This document shows, piece after piece, positions 8,496 through 17,162 of a stretch of DNA of 53,407 nt. Location: contig JAGPFE010000020.1 of the NCBI GenBank assembly GCA_018056705.1, positions 1-53,407 of the forward strand. The letters are read 5' to 3'. Source of the DNA: Candidatus Hydrogenedentota bacterium (GTDB lineage Bacteria > Hydrogenedentota > Hydrogenedentia > Hydrogenedentales > CAITNO01). A program made the translations under genes and the position numbers. The notes under the pieces are model-generated. The model saw only the letters and a list, made by a program, of their open reading frames with translations, was not told the origin of the DNA and did not search any database. Every line of letters starts with the position of its first letter. Within the stretch, counting starts at the first letter, position 1.

Positions 8496-9319
8496 CCATG
8501 CCCTGCTACGCTGGTGTCGACGCGGGTTCCACCACCGCCAAGGTGGTGCTGATCGACGACGCGGCCACCGTGGTCGCGCGGGCCATCCGGCCGGGCGGGG
8601 CGAACCTCGCCGCGGCGGCCGCCGCCAGCCTCGAGGACGCCCTGCGTGCCGTGTCCGCCAGCCGGAACGATGTCGCGTGTCTCGTGGCCACGGGCTACGG
8701 CCGGAATGCCGTGTCCGACGCGGACCGCTCCATCACGGAAATCACCTGTCATGCCCGCGGCATCTTCCACCTCGATCCGACCGCCCGGGGCATTATCGAT
8801 ATCGGCGGACAGGATTCCAAGGCCATCGTCATCGACGCCTCCGGCGCGGTGGTCCGGTTCGAAATGAACGACAAGTGCGCGGCGGGCACCGGCCGGTTTC
8901 TCGAGGTCATGGCCCGGACCCTTGAAATCCCCCTCGAGCAGATGGGAACCCTCGCGCTGGAAAGCGACAACCCCGCGGCCATCTCTTCCACGTGCACCGT
9001 CTTTGCCGAAAGCGAGGTTGTTTCCCTGGCCGCCCAGGGGCGCCCCGTCGCCGATATCCTGGCCGGGTTATGCCGGGCCGTGGCCGCCCGCGCGGCCGGC
9101 CTCGCGGGACGGGCCCGCCTGCAGGCGCCCATCGTCATGACCGGCGGTGTCGCCCGAAACCCCGCCGTGGTCGCCATGATTGCCGAAAAACTGGATACCC
9201 CCATCAGCGTGCCCGCCGATCCCCAGTTCTCCGGGGCCCTCGGCGCGGCCCTGTTCGCCATGGATACCGCCTCGCGGCAACCCCGGCGCGTTCCGCGCCC
9301 ACAGGAGATCCCGTCATGA
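8492..9319 (+). CDS. 2-hydroxyacyl-CoA dehydratase activase (BadF/BadG/HgdC family ATPase)
   Basis: 275 residues, an ASKHA-fold ATPase that couples ATP hydrolysis to single-electron transfer into the dehydratase. Motifs are AGVDAGSTTAKVVLID (phosphate 1), ARGIIDIGGQDSKAIVID (phosphate 2), NDKCAAGTGRFLEVMA with Cys129, SSTCTVFAESEVVSLAAQG with Cys168, and VMTGGVARNPAVV (adenosine). The two cysteines are those that hold the dimer-bridging [4Fe-4S] cluster in HgdC. It begins with GTG at 8492 overlapping the previous stop, or ATG at 8498. It overlaps the next gene by ATGA. It sits between the two dehydratase subunit genes. Confidence 0.92.
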   Translation: MTMPCYAGVDAGSTTAKVVLIDDAATVVARAIRPGGANLAAAAAASLEDALRAVSASRNDVACLVATGYGRNAVSDADRSITEITCHARGIFHLDPTARGIIDIGGQDSKAIVIDASGAVVRFEMNDKCAAGTGRFLEVMARTLEIPLEQMGTLALESDNPAAISSTCTVFAESEVVSLAAQGRPVADILAGLCRAVAARAAGLAGRARLQAPIVMTGGVARNPAVVAMIAEKLDTPISVPADPQFSGALGAALFAMDTASRQPRRVPRPQEIPS

Positions 9320-10554
9320 CTGCCGAATCCCCGCGCGCGCCTATCAAGGCTTACAGTCGCATGAAGGAAATCATGACCGGCTATTACATGGGCGCCAAGA
9401 TGGCCGAAGGCTCAAAACAGAAACTCGCCTGGGTCACCAGTGGCGCGCCCGTCGAAGTCCTTTACGCCGCCGGCATCATCCCCATCTATCCCGAAAATCA
9501 CGCCGCCATGTGCGGCGCCACCAAGATGGCCGACGCCCTGCTGGATGAGGCCGAAAAACTGGGCTACTGCCGCGAACTGTGTTCCTACGCCCGCACCGAC
9601 ATCGCCTCCATCCACACCGGCATCAGCCCCATCCCGGGCGGCCTGCCGAAACCTGACCTGCTGGTCTGCTGCAACAACATCTGCGGCACCGTCATCAAGT
9701 GGTACGAGGAACTCCAGCGCATCTTCGGCGTGCCCCTCGTCATCATCGACGCGCCCTTCCAGTACGGCGTCGAGGACGCGGAACACGTGGTCGATTACAT
9801 GGAAGAACAACTCCGCGAACTGATGGAGGTCACCGCCCTCGTTACCGGGAAACCCTTCGACTGGGACCAGTTCGTGGCTACCCTGGACCTGTCGGACCGC
9901 GCGGCTGATCTCTGGCGGTCCGTCCAGGCCCTCATGGCCCATCGTCCCGCCCCCATGAATTCCTTCGACACCTTCATCCACCTTGGTCCCATCGTGACCC
10001 TGCGCGGTACGCCCATCTGCATCGAGTACTACGAACTGCTCCTGGCCGAAATGGAGGAACGGGTCGAACAGGGCATTGCCGCGGTACCCGGCGAACGGTA
10101 TCGCCTGGGCTGGGACAACATCGCCATCTGGCACCACATCAAGGAACTCTCCAACGCCTTCGCCGCGGCCGGCGCGGCCCTCGTGGTGTCCACCTACGCC
10201 GAGAGTTTCTGCTACAAGGCCCCAGACCGCTGGAATGACCGATTCCGCCAGTACGCCGCCACCTACATCGGCGGCTACATCAATCACGGCCTGGAATACC
10301 GCCTGCGCGACCTCAAGCGCATGGCCGACGTGTTCCACCTCGATGGCTTCGTCATGCACAGCAACCGTTCCTGCCGGGCCTACTCCATCGGACAGTACGA
10401 ACTCGCGCGGGAACTGGAAGAGCGGTGGGGCCTGCCTACGCTGATCATCGAGTCGGACATGAACGACAGCCGGATCTGGGCGGAGGAAAACATCGCCACC
10501 CGGATCGAAGCCTTCGTGGAAACCCTGTCCACCCGTGGTGCCCCGGCCTCCTGA
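9316..10554 (+). CDS. 2-hydroxyacyl-CoA dehydratase / benzoyl-CoA reductase-like subunit (BcrC/HgdA type)
   Basis: 412 residues. The ATG at 9316 overlaps the activase stop and follows AGGAGA; a longer upstream frame merely runs through the activase gene. Cysteine landmarks are AAMCGATKMADA (Cys66), YCRELCSYARTD (Cys85, Cys89), LLVCCNNICGT (Cys118, Cys119, Cys123) and HSNRSCRAYSIGQ near residue 350. This pattern and the ILVTSGAP-like start (AWVTSGAPVEVLYAAG) match the BcrC/HgdA/FldC side of the family. It would pair with the subunit at 7341 and be reduced by the activase. Known members dehydrate 2-hydroxyacyl-CoAs or reduce benzoyl-CoA; which applies here cannot be read from the sequence. Confidence 0.87.
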   Translation: MTAESPRAPIKAYSRMKEIMTGYYMGAKMAEGSKQKLAWVTSGAPVEVLYAAGIIPIYPENHAAMCGATKMADALLDEAEKLGYCRELCSYARTDIASIHTGISPIPGGLPKPDLLVCCNNICGTVIKWYEELQRIFGVPLVIIDAPFQYGVEDAEHVVDYMEEQLRELMEVTALVTGKPFDWDQFVATLDLSDRAADLWRSVQALMAHRPAPMNSFDTFIHLGPIVTLRGTPICIEYYELLLAEMEERVEQGIAAVPGERYRLGWDNIAIWHHIKELSNAFAAAGAALVVSTYAESFCYKAPDRWNDRFRQYAATYIGGYINHGLEYRLRDLKRMADVFHLDGFVMHSNRSCRAYSIGQYELARELEERWGLPTLIIESDMNDSRIWAEENIATRIEAFVETLSTRGAPAS

Positions 10555-10596
10555 GCCAGTTAAACGGATCTTGCGTGGTTTGCGGGGCGCTCTTCC

Positions 10597-10626
10597 TTGT
10601 TGAACCATATGCTGGTGTGGTATGCT
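10597..10626 (+). promoter_or_regulatory. Weak promoter candidate upstream of glycogen phosphorylase
   Basis: TTGTTG (10597-10602), 18 bp, TATGCT (10621-10626) in the 139-bp gap before glgP. This is a plausible but non-consensus pair. The gap shows no terminator for the dehydratase operon. Confidence 0.35.
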
Positions 10627-10693
10627 CTGGTAAATGACGGGCACGGGAGACCGTTGCGAAGCCACTGGTTCCCGCCCGAGAGGAGAAGGTCTC

Positions 10694-13255
10694 ATGGCTC
10701 GCGTCATTAAGTACACCGTTAAGCCAAGTCTTCCCGAAAAACTCCGCAAACTGGAAGATATTGCCAATAACATGTGGTGGTGCTGGGACCCGGAAGCCAT
10801 CGACCTGTTCTTCCGCATGGACAGGGACCTGTGGATCGAAACCGGGCAGAACCCCAGGCTTATGCTGGGGCGTATCTCCCAGAAACGCCTGAAGGAACTG
10901 TCGGAAAACGGCAGTTTCCTGTTGCACCTGGACCGCGTGGCCTCCCGCCTGCAGGAATACCTGCAGGACCGCGGCATGTGGCGCGGCCGGCATCCCGAGG
11001 CTCCCGAGGACTTCCTGGTGGCCTATTTCTCCGCCGAGTTCGGCATACAGGAATCCATCTCCATCTACTCCGGCGGCCTGGGAATCCTCGCCGGCGACCA
11101 CCTCAAGGCTGCCAGCGATCTGGGGGTTCCCCTCATCGGGATCGGCCTGCTCTACCGGGAAGGCTACTTCCGCCAGTACCTCAACGCCGACGGGTGGCAG
11201 CAGGAACTCTACCCCCGCAACGACTTCCATAACATGGGCATCACCCGGGTCCGCGACAAGGAAGGGGCCCCACTCGTTATCGAGGTGCCTTTCCCCAACC
11301 ACAAGGTCAAGGCCTACGTCTGGTTGTGCCAGGTGGGCCGCGTGCCCCTCTACCTGCTCGACTGCGACCACGAGGAAAACGTCCCGGCGGACCGCGCCAT
11401 CACCGGCCAGTTGTACGGCGGCGACCGCGAAACCCGCATCCGCCAGGAAATCATGCTCGGCATGGGGGGCGTCATCGCCCTGCGCGCCCTCGGCATTCAC
11501 CCCACCGTCTACCACATCAACGAGGGGCACGCCGCCTTCATGGCCTTGCAGCGCGTCAAGGACCTCATGGCGCGCGACAAGATCTCGTTCCAGCAGGCCT
11601 GCGAGGTAGTCCGGGTAAGCAGCATCTTCACCACCCACACCCCGGTTCCCGCCGGAAACGACATGTTCGATCCCTCCCTCGTCGCCGCCTATTTCGATGG
11701 CTATTGCGCCCAGCTGGGGATCACGCTGAACGACCTCCTCGCCCTGGGACGGCAGAACCCTGCCGATCCCCGGGAACCCTTCTGCATGACCGTGCTGGCC
11801 CTCAAGTTGTCCGCCGCCTCCAATGGCGTCAGCAAACTCCACGGCGAGGTCGCCCGCGACATGTGGCGGCAGGTCTGGAAGGGCGTGCCCCTCAATGAAA
11901 TCCCCATCGGGCACGTCACCAACGGCGTGCATATCCGTTCCTGGATTTCGCGCGACCTGGCCGAACTGTACGACCGTTATCTCGGTCCCGACTGGGTCAA
12001 CACCCCCCATGATCAGACCATCTGGGAAAAAATCAGCGCGATCCCCGACATCGAACTCTGGCGGGTGCATGAACTCCGGCGCGAGCGGCTGGTCGGGTTT
12101 GCCCGCCGCCGCCTGCAGCAGTTGATCAACCGGGGCGCGCCCTCCTCGGAGATCCGCGCCGCCCAGGAAATGCTCGATTCCGGCGTGCTGACCATCGGTT
12201 TCGCCCGCCGCTTCGCCACTTACAAGCGCGCCACGCTGCTCTTCAAGAATCCCGAGCGGCTGCGTCGAATCCTGCTGAATCCCGAGCGTCCTGTCCAGTT
12301 GATCATCGCAGGCAAGGCCCATCCCCAGGACACCCAGTCCAAGGAACTCATCCGGCAGATCGTCCATTTCGCCCACGATCCCGAGCTGCGCAAGCACATC
12401 GTCTTCATCGAGGACTACGACATCAACGTAGCCCGGTACATGCTCCAGGGCGTGGACTGCTGGCTGAACACCCCGCGTCGTCCCATGGAAGCCAGCGGCA
12501 CCAGCGGCATGAAAGCCGCCGCCAACGGCGCGCTGAATATCTCCATCCCCGACGGCTGGTGGTGCGAGGCCGAAATCCTGGGCGAAAACGGCTGGAGCAT
12601 TGGCAAGGGCGAGATCTACGACACCACCGAGGAACAGGACCTCGTCGAATCCAACGCCCTTTACGAGATCCTGGAGCGCGAGGTCGTCCCCATGTTCTAT
12701 GATCGCAAGTGGGAAGACGTGCCCCGGGAGTGGGTCGGCCGGATGAAAACCGCCATCCGGACCATCTGCCCCAATTTCAACACCTACCGCATGGTCGAAG
12801 ACTACTCCGTCCGTTTCTACATCCCCTGCTGCCGGCGCCGGGCCTTGCTGTTTGCCAATAACCGCGCGCCGGTGTACGCGCTCGCGGACTGGAAAGCCCG
12901 CGTTACCCAGCACTGGCACGAGGTCCGGGTGGACCACTTTACCGTCTCCGGCAGCGTGGACGGCCTGACCTATGATGATTCCTTCGAAGTACTGGCCGAG
13001 GTCACCCTGGGCTCGCTCACGCCCAACGACGCGCGCGTCGAGGTCTTCTTCGGCAACCTCGACGCCAGCGACCAGATCCCCGAGGGTGATCACGTGACCA
13101 TGGACGGTATCGAGGATCTGGGGAACGGCCGCTGGCGATACCGCGGCGAAGTTCCCTGCAGGCAGACCGGGCAACTCGGCTTCACCATCCGTGTCCTGCC
13201 TAATCACCCGGACCTGTTCAACAAGCACGAACTGGGCCTGATCTGCTGGGCCTGA
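10694..13255 (+). CDS. glgP: Alpha-glucan (glycogen/maltodextrin) phosphorylase
   Basis: 853 residues, GT35, of the bacterial and archaeal class with an N-terminal DUF3417-type region (LRKLEDIANNMWWCWDPEA) rather than the classic animal-type N terminus. It phosphorolyses alpha-1,4-glucans to glucose 1-phosphate. Landmarks are VAYFSAEFGIQESISIYSGG, AGDHLKAASDLGVPL, HINEGHAAFMAL, TTHTPVPAGNDMF, NGVHIRSW, GFARRFATYKRATLL and EASGTSGMKAAANGAL, in which the PLP lysine is about residue 607. I chose the ATG at 10694 because AGGAGAAGG lies at 10681-10689. A beta-rich C-terminal extension (VDGLTYDDSFEVLAEVTLGS) is typical of this class. pilT follows after 17 bp. Confidence 0.94.
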   Translation: MARVIKYTVKPSLPEKLRKLEDIANNMWWCWDPEAIDLFFRMDRDLWIETGQNPRLMLGRISQKRLKELSENGSFLLHLDRVASRLQEYLQDRGMWRGRHPEAPEDFLVAYFSAEFGIQESISIYSGGLGILAGDHLKAASDLGVPLIGIGLLYREGYFRQYLNADGWQQELYPRNDFHNMGITRVRDKEGAPLVIEVPFPNHKVKAYVWLCQVGRVPLYLLDCDHEENVPADRAITGQLYGGDRETRIRQEIMLGMGGVIALRALGIHPTVYHINEGHAAFMALQRVKDLMARDKISFQQACEVVRVSSIFTTHTPVPAGNDMFDPSLVAAYFDGYCAQLGITLNDLLALGRQNPADPREPFCMTVLALKLSAASNGVSKLHGEVARDMWRQVWKGVPLNEIPIGHVTNGVHIRSWISRDLAELYDRYLGPDWVNTPHDQTIWEKISAIPDIELWRVHELRRERLVGFARRRLQQLINRGAPSSEIRAAQEMLDSGVLTIGFARRFATYKRATLLFKNPERLRRILLNPERPVQLIIAGKAHPQDTQSKELIRQIVHFAHDPELRKHIVFIEDYDINVARYMLQGVDCWLNTPRRPMEASGTSGMKAAANGALNISIPDGWWCEAEILGENGWSIGKGEIYDTTEEQDLVESNALYEILEREVVPMFYDRKWEDVPREWVGRMKTAIRTICPNFNTYRMVEDYSVRFYIPCCRRRALLFANNRAPVYALADWKARVTQHWHEVRVDHFTVSGSVDGLTYDDSFEVLAEVTLGSLTPNDARVEVFFGNLDASDQIPEGDHVTMDGIEDLGNGRWRYRGEVPCRQTGQLGFTIRVLPNHPDLFNKHELGLICWA

Positions 13256-13272
13256 ACCACCCGAAGAAAACC

Positions 13273-14319
13273 ATGCTGAGCTTCGATGAACTGTTCGACC
13301 TCGTCCGGTCCCAAGGCGCTTCCGACCTGCTCATCAGCGCGGGGGCTCCACCCGTCCTGCGGATCAACGGCGATCTCTACCGGACCAAAACCGATCCCCT
13401 CACGCCCGAAGACACGAGATCGCTCATCTACAGCCTCCTCACCGAGGACCAGGTCAAAACCTTCGAGGCCCGCCACGAACTGGACTTCTCCCTCGCCTAC
13501 GGAAACAAGCATCGCTTTCGCGTGAACGTCTATCGCCAGCGGGGCGCGGTAGCCGCCGCCCTCCGGCCCATCCCGGAAACCATCCCCAATCTATTCGAAC
13601 TCGGCATGCCCGAATGGGTCAGCGAGTTCGCCAAGGCGCGCCGCGGGCTGCTCCTCGTCACCGGCCCCACCGGCAGCGGCAAAACTACCACCCTCGCCGC
13701 CCTGATCGACCAGATCAATAACACCCGCGCCTGTCACATCATCACGGTCGAAGATCCCATCGAGTACCTCCATCGTCACCGGAAAAGCATCGTCGACCAG
13801 CGGGAAATCGGCGAAGACACCCACTCCTTCGCCGACGCCTTGAAATACGTCCTTCGTCAGAACCCCGACGTCATTCTCATCGGCGAGATGCGCGACCTCG
13901 AGACCATCCAGGCCGCCCTCACCGCCGCCGAAACCGGCCATTTCGTCCTCGCCACCCTGCACACCAACGACGCCGTCCAATCCATCGACCGCATCATCGA
14001 CGTCTTCCCCCCCGGACAGCAGCAGCAGATCCGCTTCCAGTTATCCCTCGTCCTCCTGGGCATCATCTCCCAGCGCCTGATTCCCCGGAAAGACGGTAAA
14101 GGCCGCGTCCTCGCCTTCGAAATCATGCGCAACAACAACGCCATCGCCAACCTCATCCGTGACCAGAAGTCCCACCAGGTCTACAGCGTCATGGAAACCG
14201 CCGCCCGCGAAGGCATGGTCCCCATGGACCGTTGCCTGAAGCAACTCTATAACGACGGACTGATCTCCTTCGAGGATGCCATCGCCCACATGCGTAACCC
14301 GAAGGAACTCACGGGCTGA
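13273..14319 (+). CDS. pilT: Type IV pilus retraction ATPase PilT
   Basis: 348 residues, a hexameric secretion-superfamily ATPase that drives pilus retraction. There is an N-terminal PAS-like domain (ASDLLISAGAPPVLRINGDL), Walker A GPTGSGKTTTLAALID, an Asp box ITVEDPIEYLH, Walker B PDVILIGEMRDLETI, a His box ETGHFVLATLHTNDA and a C-terminal QRLIPRKDGKGR segment. Length and motif order fit PilT rather than PilB, which is longer with a distinct N terminus. It lies 17 bp after glgP, so probable read-through. Its last 11 bases overlap the end of the convergent ABC ATPase gene. Confidence 0.93.
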   Translation: MLSFDELFDLVRSQGASDLLISAGAPPVLRINGDLYRTKTDPLTPEDTRSLIYSLLTEDQVKTFEARHELDFSLAYGNKHRFRVNVYRQRGAVAAALRPIPETIPNLFELGMPEWVSEFAKARRGLLLVTGPTGSGKTTTLAALIDQINNTRACHIITVEDPIEYLHRHRKSIVDQREIGEDTHSFADALKYVLRQNPDVILIGEMRDLETIQAALTAAETGHFVLATLHTNDAVQSIDRIIDVFPPGQQQQIRFQLSLVLLGIISQRLIPRKDGKGRVLAFEIMRNNNAIANLIRDQKSHQVYSVMETAAREGMVPMDRCLKQLYNDGLISFEDAIAHMRNPKELTG

Positions 14320-15337
14320 ATTCCCCGCCCCGCTTTCCCGTCACCGACATCGGCCTTACCCCCGTCCGGAGATCCCGCCAGTAGGGACATGCCGTACGCC
14401 GTCCCGCCTCGTCCGTGGCTTCGAGATCCGGTTCCCGCTCCGCGCAGGACGCCCGTGCCAGCGGACACCGGGGATGGTACGGACAACCCGGGGGCGGCGA
14501 AAGCGGCGACGGCGGTTCGCCCCGCGTACCCCCCGGTTCCCACCGCGCCGACGCCGCCAGCGCCGCCGTGTACGGATGCAGGGGCGTGTCCAGCACCGCT
14601 TCCACCGGCCCCTCTTCCACGATCCGCCCCAGGTACATCACCACCAGCCGGTCCGCCACGTGCCGCACCACCGATATGTCGTGCGAGATGAACACCAGTC
14701 CGAAGCCCAGCCGTTGCCGGGCCCTTTCCAGCGCGTTCAGCGTCTGGGCCTGCACCGACACGTCCAGCGCGGACACCGCCTCGTCCGCGATCAGCACCCT
14801 CGGACGGCACGCCACCGCCCGGGCGATGGCCACCCGCTGACGCTGCCCGCCCGAAAGGGATACCGGGTAGCGCCGCGCGAGTTCCCCTTCGATCCCCATC
14901 TCGTCCAGCAGCGCCAGGGCCTCGGTCCGCGCCGACGCCCGGTCCAGCCCCACCCGGTACTGAAACGCCTCGGCCACCGCGTCCAGTGCCGTCATCCGCG
15001 GGTTCAGCGACGCATACGGGTCCTGGAACACCATCTGAACCAGGCCCCGGAACGCTCGCGCGGCTCGCCGCGGTCCCCACTCGACGGGCCGGCCATCAAT
15101 CAGCACCTCGCCCGACGCCGGGCGTTCCAGTCCAGCCGCTACCCGGGCAAAACTGCTCTTGCCGCACCCCGATTCTCCAACGAGCCCCACCCGTTCCCCC
15201 GCGTGCGCCCGCAGGCTGACGCCCCGCGCTGCCCGCAGCCATACCCGCCTGCCCAGCGCGCCACCGAGGAACACGGGATACCTGACCTCGATATCGCGCG
15301 TCTCCAGCGCGGGAATGGCACGCCCCAGGTCTTCCAT
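14309..15337 (-). CDS. Oligopeptide/dipeptide-type ABC transporter ATPase (OppF/DppF-like)
   Basis: 342 residues. Walker A is GLVGESGCGKSSFAR, the Q-loop is MVFQDPYASLNPRMT, the signature LSGGQRQRVAIARA, Walker B RVLIADEAVSALDVS and the H-loop VFISHDISVVRH. The C terminus carries the oligo_HPY domain with its cysteine motif (GCPYHPRCPLARASC). The ATG at 15337 overlaps the stop of the upstream ATPase by one base (TGATG), so the two are coupled. Opp-type importers use two ATPases, two permeases and a binding protein, but no permease or binding protein is encoded nearby. The 3' end overlaps pilT by 11 bp in convergent orientation. Confidence 0.9.
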   Translation of the reverse strand: MEDLGRAIPALETRDIEVRYPVFLGGALGRRVWLRAARGVSLRAHAGERVGLVGESGCGKSSFARVAAGLERPASGEVLIDGRPVEWGPRRAARAFRGLVQMVFQDPYASLNPRMTALDAVAEAFQYRVGLDRASARTEALALLDEMGIEGELARRYPVSLSGGQRQRVAIARAVACRPRVLIADEAVSALDVSVQAQTLNALERARQRLGFGLVFISHDISVVRHVADRLVVMYLGRIVEEGPVEAVLDTPLHPYTAALAASARWEPGGTRGEPPSPLSPPPGCPYHPRCPLARASCAEREPDLEATDEAGRRTACPYWRDLRTGVRPMSVTGKRGGEFSP

Positions 15338-16326
15338 CACCACAGTCCTTCCCCGTGCCGCCAGCAGGCCGCGAAGTGTCCCGGCACGCCGTCCCCCGCG
15401 TCGGACAGGGTGGGCGTTTCCGACCAGCACTGCCCCGTGGCATGCGCGCACCGTTCCGCGAAGGCGCATCCCCGTTCCGGGGCGCCGTCCAGCGGAGGCG
15501 CGCCCGCTATGGCCCGAAGCGATTCGCCGCGCCGCGCCAGCGACGGCTGGCAGGCCAGCAGGGCCCGCGTGTAGGGATGTACCGGGTGTTCCAGCACGGT
15601 CGCCGTGGGCCCCGTTTCCATCACGCGCCCGGCGTACAGGATCATCACGCGGTCGCTGTGCCGCGCCACCATGCCAATGTCGTGGCTGATGAGGACCATG
15701 GCCATTCCTTGTTCCCGCCGCGCAGCCTCCAGCAGGTCCAGTACCTGCGCGCGCGCCGTGACGTCCAGTGCCGTGGTCGGTTCGTCCGCGATCACCAGGT
15801 CCGGGCCGGGAGCCAGGGCCATCGCGATCATCACGCGCTGCCGCATGCCCCCGGAAAACATGTGGGGATACTGTCGCGCGCGCCGTCCCGCCTCGGGAAT
15901 CCCCACCGATTCCAGCAGTGCCGCGACACGCGCCCGGCCCGCCCGGCCATGCCCGGCGCCCTGGACTTGTCCCCTCCTCACGGCCTCGAGCGCCTGGGTC
16001 TCCACCCGCAGGTACGGGTTCAGCGATGTCATCGGGTCCTGGAACACCATGGTCATCCGGCGTCCCCGCAACGCCTGGATCGCCGCCCCTCCACCAGTGG
16101 GGAGGTCCACGCCGTCAAACCGGACCGTGCCGCTGATCATGGCCGCGCAGCGTGGCAGCAGCCCCATCAGTCCCAGGAACAGCGTGGTCTTCCCGCTTCC
16201 CGACTCGCCCACCACCCCCAGTCGCTCCCCCCGTTCCAGCGTGAAAGACACCCCGTCCACCGCCCGGACCACGCCGCCCGCGCGCCGGAACACCACGGAG
16301 TAATTTTCTACCTCCAGCAGGGACAT
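15337..16326 (-). CDS. Oligopeptide/dipeptide-type ABC transporter ATPase (OppD/DppD-like)
   Basis: 329 residues. Walker A is GVVGESGSGKTTLFLG, the Q-loop MVFQDPMTSLNPYLR, the signature FSGGMRQRVMIAMAL, Walker B DLVIADEPTTALDVT and the H-loop VLISHDIGMVARH. A C-terminal oligo_HPY segment (GCAFAERCAHATGQC) identifies the OppD/DppD half. GGGAGAAG lies about 8 bp before the ATG. It is the first gene of a two-ATPase unit transcribed out of the repeat-rich gap at 16.3-17.9 kb. The substrate is unknown; peptides, nickel and oligosaccharides are all known for this family. Confidence 0.9.
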   Translation of the reverse strand: MSLLEVENYSVVFRRAGGVVRAVDGVSFTLERGERLGVVGESGSGKTTLFLGLMGLLPRCAAMISGTVRFDGVDLPTGGGAAIQALRGRRMTMVFQDPMTSLNPYLRVETQALEAVRRGQVQGAGHGRAGRARVAALLESVGIPEAGRRARQYPHMFSGGMRQRVMIAMALAPGPDLVIADEPTTALDVTARAQVLDLLEAARREQGMAMVLISHDIGMVARHSDRVMILYAGRVMETGPTATVLEHPVHPYTRALLACQPSLARRGESLRAIAGAPPLDGAPERGCAFAERCAHATGQCWSETPTLSDAGDGVPGHFAACWRHGEGLW

Positions 16327-16620
16327 CCGCCTGGCTTCTCCCGCGCCTCGTTCCCCCCTTCAATCAATATACCTGAACCCTGCCCCTGCCGTCTTTATCC
16401 ATGAATCTGGCAACATTGAAATTTCGGACGCGCTGCCCTGTTTCGCTGGGCCCACGACGATCCAGCGCCATGCGTTACGCGGGGCAAACATTTCGCCAAC
16501 AGTCCTGTTTCGTGGTCCCCGGGACACCTCGCGCCACGTACTTAGCGCGACGACGTCGTGGAAAAGGCAAAACACGCCGCCAGAAATTTGCGGACAACCA
16601 CGCGGAGTGCCTGGTGGTTC
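16327..16620. other. Non-coding stretch upstream of the ABC ATPase pair
   Basis: This is the first 300 bp of a 1.58 kb gap without convincing genes. A TATATT-like hexamer on the minus strand near 16369 could be a -10 box for the ABC unit, but no good -35 is present. Short open frames here have no recognisable similarity and poor start signals. Confidence 0.4.
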
Positions 16621-16633
16621 GGGCTCTTTCCTG

Positions 16634-17135
16634 GGACACTGACCATGGGTTCTTTTGATCGGAACGCTACCCACTTCACCGGACATCGTCCTTTCCCCGA
16701 ATCACTGCCTCCCAGGCGAAGTGCCTTGCTTCCACCGGGACATGATTCCCTTCCCTCTTTTTCCAAAAACCGCCCGGCATGATGCCGCGGCAACGTCCAC
16801 CAGGACATGATTCCTTCCCCCCAGTTGCGCCAGCGTCAGCCACGCCTGCGCGCACAACGTCCGCCATCCGCCCCCGCGAGGACATTATTCATCCGGCCCC
16901 ATGTTCAGCACGGCCCGAATACTGGCGTCCGCGCCAGCGATGACATGATACTTTTTCCCGCGCCTGTGGGGGTGAACCGTATCCGATCAAGGGCAGACAA
17001 CATCCCTCTGCCTTTTCCCCTCGCCCGTGGGGGTGAACCGCCACCGGCGTCCGCACCTGCAAGGACATGACGAAAGCGGGCCGTCAACGCGGACGCGCTG
17101 CCCCCGGCGTCCGCGCCCGCAAGGACATGATCGCC
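16634..17135. repeat. Degenerate periodic repeat with GGACATGA core
   Basis: The motif GGACATGA or a near match begins at 16634, 16681, 16738, 16803, 16880, 16941, 17063 and 17123. Intervals are 47, 57, 65, 77, 61, 122 and 60 bases, mostly around 60. The best copies read GCGTCCGCGCCCGCAAGGAC then ATGA (17108 onward) and GCGTCCGCACCTGCAAGGAC then ATGA (17048 onward); GTCC and GGAC can pair as a hairpin. A second shared string, GCCACGCCTGCGCGC, starts at 16839 and 17140. The region does not look coding. Confidence 0.6.
16951..17040 (+). CRISPR. Two-repeat type I-E-like CRISPR remnant
   Basis: Two 29-bp units, 16951-16979 and 17012-17040, match at 26 of 29 positions and both end GTGGGGGTGAACCG. 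They flank a 32-bp spacer (16980-17011), giving the 61-bp period characteristic of type I-E arrays. The C-rich/G-rich partial palindrome followed by TGAACCG is the known type I-E repeat ending. On the minus strand the units read FTPTGAGK and SPPRARGK, typical spurious translations of such arrays. No further clear repeat occurs at plus or minus 61 bp and there are no cas genes in the window. Confidence 0.5.
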
Positions 17136-17162
17136 CGCCGCCACGCCTGCGCGCGCAACGTC

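Noticed and set aside
8992..9315. Extended N terminus for the BcrC/HgdA-like subunit
   Set aside because: The extension overlaps the activase gene in another frame and is Arg/Pro-rich nonsense; ATGA coupling at 9316 is convincing.
10445..13228. A 927-codon open frame on the minus strand opposite glgP
   Set aside because: Shadow of the GC-biased third positions of glgP; no start signal and a composition unlike real genes of the window.
16360..16885. Several short minus-strand open frames in the repeat gap as genes or IS remnants
   Set aside because: They follow the repeats, lack ribosome sites and show no transposase motif; no inverted terminal repeats with target duplication could be delimited.
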